A DNA stretch of 64,000 bases from Rhodovulum sp. PH10 (GTDB taxonomy: Bacteria; Pseudomonadota; Alphaproteobacteria; Rhizobiales; Xanthobacteraceae). Both the position numbers and the translations under genes were made by a program. Below the pieces are notes generated by a model. It ran no database searches. It saw nothing but the letters and a program-made list of their open reading frames with translations, and was not told the DNA's origin. Below, piece by piece: positions 25,867 to 37,204 of this stretch. The stretch is from assembly GCF_000293785.1 (NCBI RefSeq), contig NZ_AKZI01000008.1:62001-126000 (forward strand). Reading direction: 5' to 3'. Numbering within the stretch: position 1 is the stretch's first letter; every line of letters starts with the position of its first letter.

Positions 25867-28569
25867 TCAGGCGGCGGCCGAGGTGGTGCCGAGCCGGGCG
25901 TCGAGCACCAGCCGGTCGGCCGGGACCGGGCGGCCGAACAGCCAGCCCTGCGCCTCGCGACATCCCGCGGCGCGCAGAAGCGTCACCTGCTCGACCGTCT
26001 CCACGCCCTCGGCGGTGGTCGCCATGTCGAGCGCCTTGGCGAGGTTCATCACCGTGCAGACGATCGCCGCGCAGTCGGCTCGGCTCGACAGCTCGGCGAC
26101 GAACGACTTGTCGATCTTGATCTTGCTGAACGGGAACATCTGCAGGTAGCTGAGCGACGAGTAGCCGGTGCCGAAATCGTCGAGCACGATGTGGACGCCG
26201 AGCGCGGCGAGGTCGTGCAGCACGGCGAGGCCGCCACGGTCCTTCTGCAGGAGCACCGATTCGGTGATCTCGAGCTCGAGCCGCGGGGCCGGCAGGCCGC
26301 TGTGGGCCAAGGCCGTGCGCACCGTCTCCACCAGCCCGCCCGAGCGCACCTGCACCGCCGACAGGTTGACCGCGAGCCGCACGGTCTCCGGCCAGGCGGC
26401 GGCGGTCTCGCAGGCGGTCTGGAGAATCCATTCGCCGAGCGGGACGATCAGCCCGATCTCCTCGGCCACGGGGATGAACTTGTCGGGCGAGATCAGCCCG
26501 TGGCGGGGGTGGCGCCAGCGCACCAGCGCCTCGACCGCGCACGCCTTGCGGGTGGCGATGTCGACGATCGGCTGATAGTGGATCTCGAACTCCTCCCGCA
26601 CCAGCGCCTCGCGCAGCTCGAACTCGAAGGCGCGGTGGAGCCGCGCGTCGGCGTCCATCTCCGGCTCGAAGAAGCGGCTGCAGCCGCGTCCGTCGGATTT
26701 CGCGCGGTAGAGCGCGAGGTCGGCGTTGCGGAGGATCTGGCTCGGCTCGGTGCCGTTCACGGGCGCCAGCGCGACGCCGATCGAGATGCCGATGACCACC
26801 CGCTGGCCGTCGATCTCGTAGGGCGCCTGGACGACGTCGAGCAGACGGGCGGAGAGCGCGGCGGCCGCCGCCTGCGGATCGGCGGAGTTGCCCTGCACCA
26901 CCGCGAACTCGTCGCCGCCGATCCGCCCCGCGGTGTCGCCGTCGTCGATGCAGCCGCGCAGCCGCTGCGCCACCGCCCGCAACAGCGCGTCGCCGCCGCC
27001 GTGGCCGAGCGAGTCGTTGACCGACTTGAACAGGTCGATGTCGAAGATGAACACCGCGAAGCCGTGGCCGGACGCCGCCATCCGCTCCAGCGCCTCGTCC
27101 ATCCGCTCGGCGGCGAGCGTGCGGTTGGCGAGGTCGGTCAGGGCGTCGTGGCGCGCCATGTGGGCGATGCGCTGCTCGGCGCGGGTGCGCTCGGTGATGT
27201 CCTCGTGCACGGCGACCCAGCCGCCGTCCGACATGCGGTCGTTGAGAACGGCGATGATGCGCCCGTCGGCGAGCTCGGTGGTGAAGTGCGTCTGCCGGGC
27301 GCCGGTGCCGAGCCGGCGCAGCTCGGCGACATAGCCGAGCGGGTCGCCCGAATAGGTGCCGACCGCGATGCGCCGGCGCATCAGCTCCTCGAGCGTGGTG
27401 CCGGGCTGCGCCATCTCGCGGCCGAGCCGGTACATGCGCAGATAGCGGTCGTTGCAGACCAGAAGCCTGCCGGTGCGGTCGAACATGCACAGGCCGTGCG
27501 ACATGTTGTTGAGCGCCGCGTCGAGCCGCATGTTGGCGCGCTCGAGCTCGCGCGACTTCTCCTTGAGGTCGGCCTTGCCCTCGGCGAGCGAGGCCTCGGA
27601 GGCGACCAGCCGGCGGAACTGGTGATAGACGCCGGCGAGCAGCAGGAAGGCGCACAGCGCCGCGACCGCCGTGCCGGCGCCGATCCGGATCGCGTGCTGA
27701 TGCCAACGCGCGAGCGCGTCCGCCCGCGGCACCGCCGTGCTCACCACCAGCGGCAGGCCGGGCACCGATGCGGCGGCGGCGATCCGCGGCACGCCGTCGA
27801 AGAAGCCCGGCGAGCGGAACGGGCCGCCGCCCGCGCGCACGACGTCGTACCACGCGGACGATCCCGGAATGCGCCGGCCGGTGAGCGAGACGGACTCGGC
27901 GTTGGTGGCGAGAATGGTGCCGTCGCGGCGCGCGATGACGAAGGCGCGGTCCCCGAACCGGGAATAGGTCGCGTAGATCTGGTCGAAATAGGCGACCGGA
28001 ACGGCCACCGCGACGATGCCGACGAAGGTGCCGGAGGTGCCGACGATGCGCCGGCCGAGATAGACGCGCCACTGCTTCGGCCTCGCCGTGAGGATCGGCG
28101 GGCTGACATAGAGGCCGTTCTCGCCGGCGATGCCGAGCTGGCGGAAGAACTGGTAGTCGTCCGTTCGCGGGGCCTCGCCGCCGTCGCGCTCGGCGGCGAC
28201 CAGCAGGCGGCCGTCGGGGGCGAACAGCCGGATGCCGATCGCCTGCGGCACGTGCAGCATGCGGTCTTCCAGAAGATCGGCGATCGGCCCGACCGCGAAG
28301 GTGCGCTCGAACTCCGCCGGGGTCGTCACGCCGAGCTGCGGCACGACGTCGCCGAGCTCGGTCAGCAGGCGCTCGAGCGGGCGCACCAGGGTCGCGATCT
28401 GGTCGGCGACGAACCGCGCGGTGTTCTCGGATTCGCGTTCGGTCGCCCGGATCGCGTCCGTGCGCAGGGCGGCGACGGTCACGCCGATCGCCAGGGCCGA
28501 CAACCCGACCATCAGTCCGGCGACGACGATGAGAGCTTGGAACGGGAGCAGCTTCTTCCGGAGATCCAT
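25867..28569 (-). CDS. membrane GGDEF-EAL cyclic-di-GMP protein with Cache sensor and PAS
   Basis: A 900-residue protein: membrane span 12-34, a periplasmic dCache-type sensor (about 40-285), second span near 295-315, a short coiled coil, PAS-7 (HGLCMFDRTGRLLVCNDRYL), GGDEF at 551-555 and EAL with Glu680 in AVEALVRWRHP. The GGDEF core is intact, but the inhibitory site reads DDGD rather than RxxD. EAL motifs are present (NLSAVQV, ELEITES, LDDFGTGYSS, KIDKSF). It may be bifunctional or chiefly a phosphodiesterase. The PAS, GGDEF and EAL parts resemble the protein at 15645-18128, with a different sensor. ATG 28569 begins the first span. Confidence 0.9.
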   Translation of the reverse strand: MDLRKKLLPFQALIVVAGLMVGLSALAIGVTVAALRTDAIRATERESENTARFVADQIATLVRPLERLLTELGDVVPQLGVTTPAEFERTFAVGPIADLLEDRMLHVPQAIGIRLFAPDGRLLVAAERDGGEAPRTDDYQFFRQLGIAGENGLYVSPPILTARPKQWRVYLGRRIVGTSGTFVGIVAVAVPVAYFDQIYATYSRFGDRAFVIARRDGTILATNAESVSLTGRRIPGSSAWYDVVRAGGGPFRSPGFFDGVPRIAAAASVPGLPLVVSTAVPRADALARWHQHAIRIGAGTAVAALCAFLLLAGVYHQFRRLVASEASLAEGKADLKEKSRELERANMRLDAALNNMSHGLCMFDRTGRLLVCNDRYLRMYRLGREMAQPGTTLEELMRRRIAVGTYSGDPLGYVAELRRLGTGARQTHFTTELADGRIIAVLNDRMSDGGWVAVHEDITERTRAEQRIAHMARHDALTDLANRTLAAERMDEALERMAASGHGFAVFIFDIDLFKSVNDSLGHGGGDALLRAVAQRLRGCIDDGDTAGRIGGDEFAVVQGNSADPQAAAAALSARLLDVVQAPYEIDGQRVVIGISIGVALAPVNGTEPSQILRNADLALYRAKSDGRGCSRFFEPEMDADARLHRAFEFELREALVREEFEIHYQPIVDIATRKACAVEALVRWRHPRHGLISPDKFIPVAEEIGLIVPLGEWILQTACETAAAWPETVRLAVNLSAVQVRSGGLVETVRTALAHSGLPAPRLELEITESVLLQKDRGGLAVLHDLAALGVHIVLDDFGTGYSSLSYLQMFPFSKIKIDKSFVAELSSRADCAAIVCTVMNLAKALDMATTAEGVETVEQVTLLRAAGCREAQGWLFGRPVPADRLVLDARLGTTSAAA

Positions 28570-28940
28570 GGGACCAGCGATGGGTTGCTCGATCGTCGAG
28601 TTCTATTCCGTGCGACCTTAATGCTTCCGGAACTTCGTGGGTAATCTCGGAAAATGCTTAAGGAAAGGTGGTAATGGAGGCCGGTGGCCGTCCTAGTTGT
28701 TTCGGACGTCGACCTGTCGGGTGGGTCGTAGTACGGCCGGCTCGTCTCGCCTCTCCCTGCGGAAGCTTGCACGCGTCTTGGCAACGGCGAGTGGAGCGGC
28801 CCGACGACGGGTGGTCGAAGGAGAGAAAAAAGGCCGGCCGCGGGGGCATTCCGGGACCGGCCGAGAGATGAAGGCTCAGAGTGAGTGTGCGGGGCGTGCG
28901 TGTTGGAGAAAACCCCGTTCGTCGTCGTCAAAAAGTCGTA
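28570..28940. other. gene-free interval between two minus-strand genes
   Basis: About 370 bases hold the promoter region of the GGDEF-EAL gene and the terminator of the L,D-transpeptidase gene. Near 28614-28664 are two facing TTAAGG-like words, CCTTAATGCTTCC and AAAATGCTTAAGG, of unknown meaning. No coding frame in the interval is convincing. Confidence 0.6.
28826..28864 (-). terminator. Rho-independent terminator after the L,D-transpeptidase gene
   Basis: On the minus strand a long GC stem, CGGCCGG to CCGGCC with an AATG apex, is followed by six T residues. It lies about 80 bases downstream of the stop codon. Confidence 0.75.
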
Positions 28941-29648
28941 TCAGCCGCGGGCGTCGGGACGGCGTTCGGCGTGGTGCGCGCGGATCGGCAGCACGATCAC
29001 CCGGGTGCCGACGCCGACTCGGCGATAGAGGTCGATCACGTCGTCGTTGACCATGCGGATGCAGCCCGACGACACCCGCCGGCCGATCGTCTCCGGCGCG
29101 TTGGTGCCGTGGATGCGATAGACCGTGTCGCCGAGATAGAGCGCGCGGGCGCCCATCGGATTGTGCGGGCCGCCGGCCATGAAGCGCGGCAGATAGGGCT
29201 GGCGGCGCAGCATCTCGGTGGGCGGCGTCCAGTCGGGCCATTCGGCCTTGCGGCTGATCGCCTGGGTGCCGGACCAGGCGAACCCCTCGCGGCCGACGCC
29301 GATGCCGTAACGGACCGCCCGGCCGTTGCCGAGCACGAAGTAGAGATAGGTATTGGGCGTGTCGACGATCACCGTGCCGGCCGGCGCGTCGGTCGTGTAG
29401 TCGACGGTGCGGCGGGCGAACCGCGACGGCGCGGCGCCGCGCTGCGGCTCGGGCTCGATCGCCGTTCCGCCGGGCGCGAAGGCGGGCGCCGGGCCGGCGT
29501 CGGGCGGCACCGCCACCGCCGCGGGGGCCGGTGGCGCGAACAGCGGAAGCACGAAGAACGGATTGGCGGCGGCCGGCGTGGCGACGACGGCGCCCGCGAG
29601 CGCCAAGGCGGCGACGGTTGTCGAAAGAGCCGAGATCGAACGTGGCAT
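28941..29648 (-). CDS. L,D-transpeptidase (YkuD domain)
   Basis: A 235-residue exported enzyme with a signal peptide at 1-28 (ending TPAAANPF), a Pro/Ala-rich linker to about residue 75, and a YkuD domain at 90-225. The catalytic motif is complete: HGTNAPETIGRRVSSGCIRM with Cys196 as nucleophile. These periplasmic enzymes form 3-3 peptidoglycan cross-links or attach proteins to the wall, using L,D chemistry that resists most beta-lactams. ATG 29648 gives a clean signal peptide. A strong terminator follows. The genome region also carries an MltB homologue and other envelope genes. Confidence 0.93.
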   Translation of the reverse strand: MPRSISALSTTVAALALAGAVVATPAAANPFFVLPLFAPPAPAAVAVPPDAGPAPAFAPGGTAIEPEPQRGAAPSRFARRTVDYTTDAPAGTVIVDTPNTYLYFVLGNGRAVRYGIGVGREGFAWSGTQAISRKAEWPDWTPPTEMLRRQPYLPRFMAGGPHNPMGARALYLGDTVYRIHGTNAPETIGRRVSSGCIRMVNDDVIDLYRRVGVGTRVIVLPIRAHHAERRPDARG

Positions 29649-30145
29649 TGATCACCCCCGTTGTCCCGGTGGTCGTAGCCGATCACCGGTTCAGGTCGCT
29701 CGAGACGGGGTTCGGCAATTCGATGAGGATTTTAATCGATTTGGCCGCGGCGGCGGAAAAGTCCCCGGCGGCGGCGGGCGATGCGCCGAAAACGTCCGAA
29801 TTGTGGTGGTTTTCGCGGCCTGTGGACGAGCGAATGCGCGGCAAGCTTTCGTAAAGCACGCCGGGAATTTGCCGATTTCATTCGTGTGCCGCAGGGGCGC
29901 TCGGGCGTGCACGTCGCCAACGAGCACGATGCTTCGACGAGCACGATGGTTCGATGAACACGGCGGGGTCGCCGATATCTCCGCCGTCATCGCCGGGCCG
30001 GCCGTAGGCCGAGACCCGGCGATCCATCACGTCGAACTCGAAGACGTTTTTCATTCTCGATGGATGCGCGGGTCGGAGCCCGCGCATGACGGATGCTTGT
30101 ATCCGAGGCGATCGTTGCATGCCCCGGCTCGAGGCCGCGAGCGGA
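29649..30145. other. gene-free interval with palindromic repeats
   Basis: Nearly 500 bases without a convincing gene. A 17-base tandem repeat (GACGAGCACGATGCTTC, second unit with GGTTC) spans about 29918-29965. From 29985 to 30030 an imperfect palindrome runs GTCATCGCCGGG to CCCGGCGATCCATCAC. At 30059-30092 ATGCGCGGG and CCCGCGCAT form a perfect 9-base-pair stem. Such paired GTCATxGCCGGG/CCCGGCxATCC elements are common intergenic repeats in this bacterial order. The first part should contain the transpeptidase promoter. Confidence 0.6.
30059..30092. repeat. palindromic intergenic repeat (GATGCGCGGG type)
   Basis: ATGCGCGGG and CCCGCGCAT are perfect complements around a six-base loop, framed by GATGG and GACGGATG. 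It is 55 bases downstream of the trmO stop codon on the minus-strand reading and may act as its transcription end. Confidence 0.6.
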
Positions 30146-30727
30146 TCAGGTGTCCGACCGCGCGGTGCCGGACCCGCTCTCCGGCTCGCCCGCCGTCACC
30201 TCGCGGGCTGTGTCGCCCACCCCGTCGATCGTGGGGTAATGGGGCTTCAGGTCGATCAGCGGCGTGCCGTCGATGCAGTCGAGCCCGACCACCCGCACGC
30301 GCGTGCCCTCGATGCCCAGCAGCGTCACCACGCTCGCGGCGATCGGGTTCGGCCGCACCGGTGAGCGCAGCGAGAAGGTGCCGCGCAGCCCATCGGCGTG
30401 GCGGGGCGCCTGCACCACGAGGTCGCGCCGCGCCCGGTCCATCCAGTAGAGCACCAGCAGACGGGCGGAGGCCTCGACCCCCGCGAGCGCCGGCGCGAAC
30501 CGCGGATCGAGCTCGAGCGTGCACACCGCCTCCGACTGGCGGGCATTGCGCGGGCAATCCGCGCGCCGCGTCCAGGGCGTGCGGATGCGGCCGATGTAAT
30601 AGAGGCCGGCGTCGAAGGTGTCGGGCAGCGCGACCGCGACCTCGCCGGGGCGCGGCTTGTCGGCGTCGTGCGGCTCGCTCGCGGCGGCCGGGCGGATCGG
30701 TAGGCTCTTCTGTTCGGCGGAGGTCAT
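30146..30727 (-). CDS. trmO: tRNA (N6-threonylcarbamoyladenosine(37)-N6)-methyltransferase TrmO
   Basis: A 193-residue protein of the TsaA/TrmO (UPF0066) family. It should methylate N6-threonylcarbamoyladenosine at position 37 of ANN-decoding tRNAs using S-adenosylmethionine. Family marks: IGRIRTPWTRRADCPRNAR near the start, LRSPVRPNPIAASVV with the RPNPI motif, and LDCIDGTPLIDLKPHYPTID. Residues 1-35 and the last 20 are low-complexity extensions. The start at 30727 has ACGGAG six bases upstream. It is divergent from the ArsR-methyltransferase gene, about 270 bases away. Confidence 0.92.
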   Translation of the reverse strand: MTSAEQKSLPIRPAAASEPHDADKPRPGEVAVALPDTFDAGLYYIGRIRTPWTRRADCPRNARQSEAVCTLELDPRFAPALAGVEASARLLVLYWMDRARRDLVVQAPRHADGLRGTFSLRSPVRPNPIAASVVTLLGIEGTRVRVVGLDCIDGTPLIDLKPHYPTIDGVGDTAREVTAGEPESGSGTARSDT

Positions 30728-30897
30728 TCGGGCTCCGTTGCGGCTGTCGTCACGGAAAGCGGGCCGTCGGCGGTTTCGTGGCGAAGAATGTCTCGGTTTC
30801 CGAACGGTCTCTTAGCAGATTTTCCCTTTGATCGGCCGCGCGGCCGGCATGCCCGCCGAGCGGAGCCGAACCGATCGCCGGCAACCGAGTTCAAGGC

Positions 30898-30913
30898 ATA
30901 AAGATATCTTTAT
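30898..30913. promoter_or_regulatory. perfect 16-base palindrome, probable SahR-type operator
   Basis: ATAAAGATATCTTTAT is its own reverse complement and stands out as an A/T-rich island in high-GC DNA, 82 bases upstream of the ArsR-methyltransferase ATG. ArsR-family repressors bind such palindromes over the core promoter. Control of methionine-cycle genes by the SAH-responsive regulator SahR is known in Proteobacteria; assignment of this site to it is inference. Confidence 0.7.
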
Positions 30914-30994
30914 ATCGGCTGCGAGGTGCGATATAGGAGGCGACCGCCCGGCGCCACCCGCCGCCGGAACCGGCAGATACGGACCGTTTCGACC

Positions 30995-31993
30995 ATGCGG
31001 CAAACCCTCGGCTTCGACGATCTCGGCGCCGCCCTCAAGGCGGCGGCGGAGGAGACGCGCCTGCGCATCCTCGCGTTGCTCGCCGAGAGCGAGCTGACGG
31101 TGTCCGACCTGACCGCCATTCTGCGCCAGTCGCAGCCGCGCATCTCCCGCCATCTCAAGCTCTTGGCGGAAGCCCGGCTGGTCGACCGGTTCCGCGAGGG
31201 GTCGTGGGCGTTCTTCCGGCTTGCCGAGCAGGGCGCCGCCGCCGATTTGGTGCGCGATCTGATCGGCCGGCTCGACCCGGCCGACCGCACCATCGGCCGT
31301 GACCGCGAGCGGCTCGCCGCCGTGCGCGCCGCCCGCATCAGCGCCGCCCAGACTTATTTCGCCGAGCACGCCGCGGAGTGGGACCGCATCCGCAAGCTGC
31401 ACGCCGCCGACGAGGCGGTGGAAAGCGCGATCGTCGCCGCGCTCGCCGAAAAGCCGTTCCGCGCGCTGCTCGATCTCGGCACCGGCACCGGCCGGATGCT
31501 CGAGCTGTTCGCCCCTTCGATCGAGCGCGGGCTCGGCATCGATCTGTCGCGCGACATGCTGGCGCTCGCCCGCGCCCGGCTCGACCGCGCCGGCTGCCGC
31601 CACTGCTCGGTGCGCCACGGCGACATCTTCGACCTCGCGCTGCCGGCCGACTCGTTCGATCTGGTGATCGTCCATCAGGTGCTGCACTTCCTCGACGACG
31701 GCGCCCGCGCGATCCGCGAGGCGGCGCGTGTGCTGCGCCCGCAGGGCCGGCTCCTGGTGGTCGACTTCGCCCCCCACGATCTCGAATTTTTGCGCGAGCA
31801 GCACGCCCACCGGCGGCTCGGCTTCTCGCAAGAGACGGTGACGCAGTGGCTCGAGCAGTCCGGCCTCGAGCCGTGCTCGCACCAGATCGTCCCGCCCGAT
31901 GCTGGTTCCGACGGAAAACTCGCCGTCGGGCTCTGGCTCGGCCGCGACCGCCGGGTCGCGCTCGCCGACGCACAACCCCGTGAGGTCGCCTGA
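30995..31993 (+). CDS. ArsR-type repressor fused to a SAM-dependent methyltransferase domain (SahR-like)
   Basis: A 332-residue fusion. Residues 8-85 are a winged-helix ArsR domain (EETRLRILALLAESELTVSD, SQPRISRHLKLLAEARLV). Residues 150-260 are a class I methyltransferase domain with motif I LLDLGTGTGRMLELF, the acidic loop IDLSRDMLALAR and VLRPQGRLLVVDF. Fusions of this kind beside metF are the expected form of SahR-like regulators in this group, sensing S-adenosylhomocysteine through the methyltransferase fold. Its TGA overlaps the metF ATG (TGATG), so the two are coupled. The palindrome at 30898 is the likely operator, giving autoregulation. ATG 30995 has only a weak ribosome site. Confidence 0.87.
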   Translation: MRQTLGFDDLGAALKAAAEETRLRILALLAESELTVSDLTAILRQSQPRISRHLKLLAEARLVDRFREGSWAFFRLAEQGAAADLVRDLIGRLDPADRTIGRDRERLAAVRAARISAAQTYFAEHAAEWDRIRKLHAADEAVESAIVAALAEKPFRALLDLGTGTGRMLELFAPSIERGLGIDLSRDMLALARARLDRAGCRHCSVRHGDIFDLALPADSFDLVIVHQVLHFLDDGARAIREAARVLRPQGRLLVVDFAPHDLEFLREQHAHRRLGFSQETVTQWLEQSGLEPCSHQIVPPDAGSDGKLAVGLWLGRDRRVALADAQPREVA

Positions 31994-32943
31994 TGTCCAC
32001 CGAGCTCCGCCCGAGCCGCGTCCCGCACCACCGCAACGGCATGCGCGTCTCCTTCGAGTTCTTCCCGCCGAAGACCGAGGAGATGGAGAAGACGCTGTGG
32101 GAGTCGGTGACGCGCCTCGCGCCGCTTTCGCCCGCCTTCGTCTCGGTCACCTACGGGGCGGGCGGCTCGACCCGCGAGCGCACCCACGCGACCGTCAAGC
32201 GCATCCTCGACGAGACCGGCCTGACGCCGGCCGCTCATCTCACCTGCGTCGCCGCCACCCGCGAGGAGGTCGACGACGTGGTCCGCGGCTACGTGGCGGC
32301 GGGCGTCCGCCACATCGTCGCGCTGCGCGGCGATCCGGTCGGCGGCATCGGCACGCCCTACGCGCCGCACCCCGGCGGCTACGTCAATGCGGCCGACCTG
32401 TGCGGCGGCATCAAGCGGCTCGCCGCGGCGGAGAAGGTGGAGATCGAGGTGTCGGTCTCGGCCTATCCCGAGCGGCACCCGGAAAGCCCGTCGGACGAGG
32501 CCGACATCGACATGCTCGCCCGCAAGGTGGATGCCGGTGCGACGCGGGCCATCACCCAGTTCTTCTTCGACAACGATCTCTATTTCCGCTACCTCGACAA
32601 GGTGCGCGCCCGCGGCATCTCGCTGCCGATCGTGCCGGGCATCCTGCCGGTGCAGAACTTCAAGCTCGCGCAGTCGTTCGCCGCCAAGGCCGGCGCCTCG
32701 ATCCCGTCGTGGCTCGCCGACCGCTTCGCCGGGCTCGACGACGATCCGGCGACCCGCAAGCTGATCGCCGCCGCCGTCGCCGCCGAGCAGGTATTCGACC
32801 TGGTCGACCGCGGCGTCACCGAATTCCATTTCTACACGATGAACCGCGCCGATCTCGTCTATGCGATCTGCCATCTGCTCGGCCTGCGACCGATCGGGGC
32901 CTCGGCCCCGGCGGCTACTGCGGCGGCCGAAGCCGTGGCGTGA
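31993..32943 (+). CDS. metF: methylenetetrahydrofolate reductase
   Basis: A 316-residue flavoprotein that reduces 5,10-methylenetetrahydrofolate to 5-methyltetrahydrofolate, the methyl donor for MetH. Family motifs: VSFEFFPPKTEEME near the start, SVTYGAGGSTRERT, HIVALRGDPVGG, QFFFDNDLYFRYLD, VPGILPVQNF and EFHFYTMNRADL. Length is normal and the barrel looks complete. ATG 31993 shares one base with the stop of the upstream regulator, so it sits in the same operon. metH follows after an 83-codon gene, placing donor synthesis and use together. Confidence 0.96.
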   Translation: MSTELRPSRVPHHRNGMRVSFEFFPPKTEEMEKTLWESVTRLAPLSPAFVSVTYGAGGSTRERTHATVKRILDETGLTPAAHLTCVAATREEVDDVVRGYVAAGVRHIVALRGDPVGGIGTPYAPHPGGYVNAADLCGGIKRLAAAEKVEIEVSVSAYPERHPESPSDEADIDMLARKVDAGATRAITQFFFDNDLYFRYLDKVRARGISLPIVPGILPVQNFKLAQSFAAKAGASIPSWLADRFAGLDDDPATRKLIAAAVAAEQVFDLVDRGVTEFHFYTMNRADLVYAICHLLGLRPIGASAPAATAAAEAVA

Positions 32944-33013
32944 GGCGGGCGGCGGGGGAGCGGAATCGAGACGAGACGCCTATTTGTAGAGAGACCCGTT
33001 GCAGGAGACCTCC

Positions 33014-33265
33014 ATGGCCGAGCCCGAGAACATGATATTGGTCCTGTTGCGTGAACTGCGAAGCAGCATGGAGACGCGTTTCGATGCGATCGATCGGAAG
33101 CTCGCCGAGCACGACGGTCGTTTCGAGGCGCTCGACAGCAAGGTCGAGACCGTCAAGAAGGCCGCCTTCGGCGAGTCGCTGGTCGGCCGCTACATGGCCG
33201 CCGAGGTCGAGGAGCGGCTCGCCGCCATCGAGGAGCGCTTGTCCAGGCTCGAACGCCGGCCCTGA
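33014..33265 (+). CDS. small coiled-coil protein between metF and metH
   Basis: An 83-residue, highly charged, helical protein with heptad-like repeats ([34 protein letters not shown], then [18 protein letters not shown]). It has no signal peptide or membrane span. The start at 33014 (MAEPENM) has GCAGGAG six bases upstream; a TTG at 32999 is also in frame. It is 70 bases after metF and 83 before metH, on the same strand, so cotranscription is likely. Similar short coiled-coil proteins are scattered in Hyphomicrobiales without assigned role; a link to methionine metabolism is suggested only by position. Confidence 0.75.
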   Translation: MAEPENMILVLLRELRSSMETRFDAIDRKLAEHDGRFEALDSKVETVKKAAFGESLVGRYMAAEVEERLAAIEERLSRLERRP

Positions 33266-33348
33266 GCCGTCGACGGGCGAGATGCCCGCGCCGATACGTC
33301 GTCGAAGAAGAAAACGCCTCTCCACCCGGGCGAGGAAGAAAGCACACC

Positions 33349-37098
<3,750 letters not shown>

Positions 37099-37204
37099 CC
37101 GCGTCCGCGGCCCGCGATGCACGACACGGAGGGGGCGAGGGCACAAAATCGCGGCTCGTGCGTTGACGCCGGGATTTTTGCCTGTCCTGGAACCCCGTTG
37201 CGTG

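Noticed and set aside
30968-30990. GGAAC followed by CGTT upstream of the SahR-like gene
   Set aside because: The spacing is 14 bases, outside the 16-17 needed for an EcfG promoter.
37099-37204. Possible terminator or riboswitch between metH and the phospholipase D gene
   Set aside because: There is a short GC stem near GCCGCGTCCGCGGC but no T-run and no conserved element; nothing supports a call.
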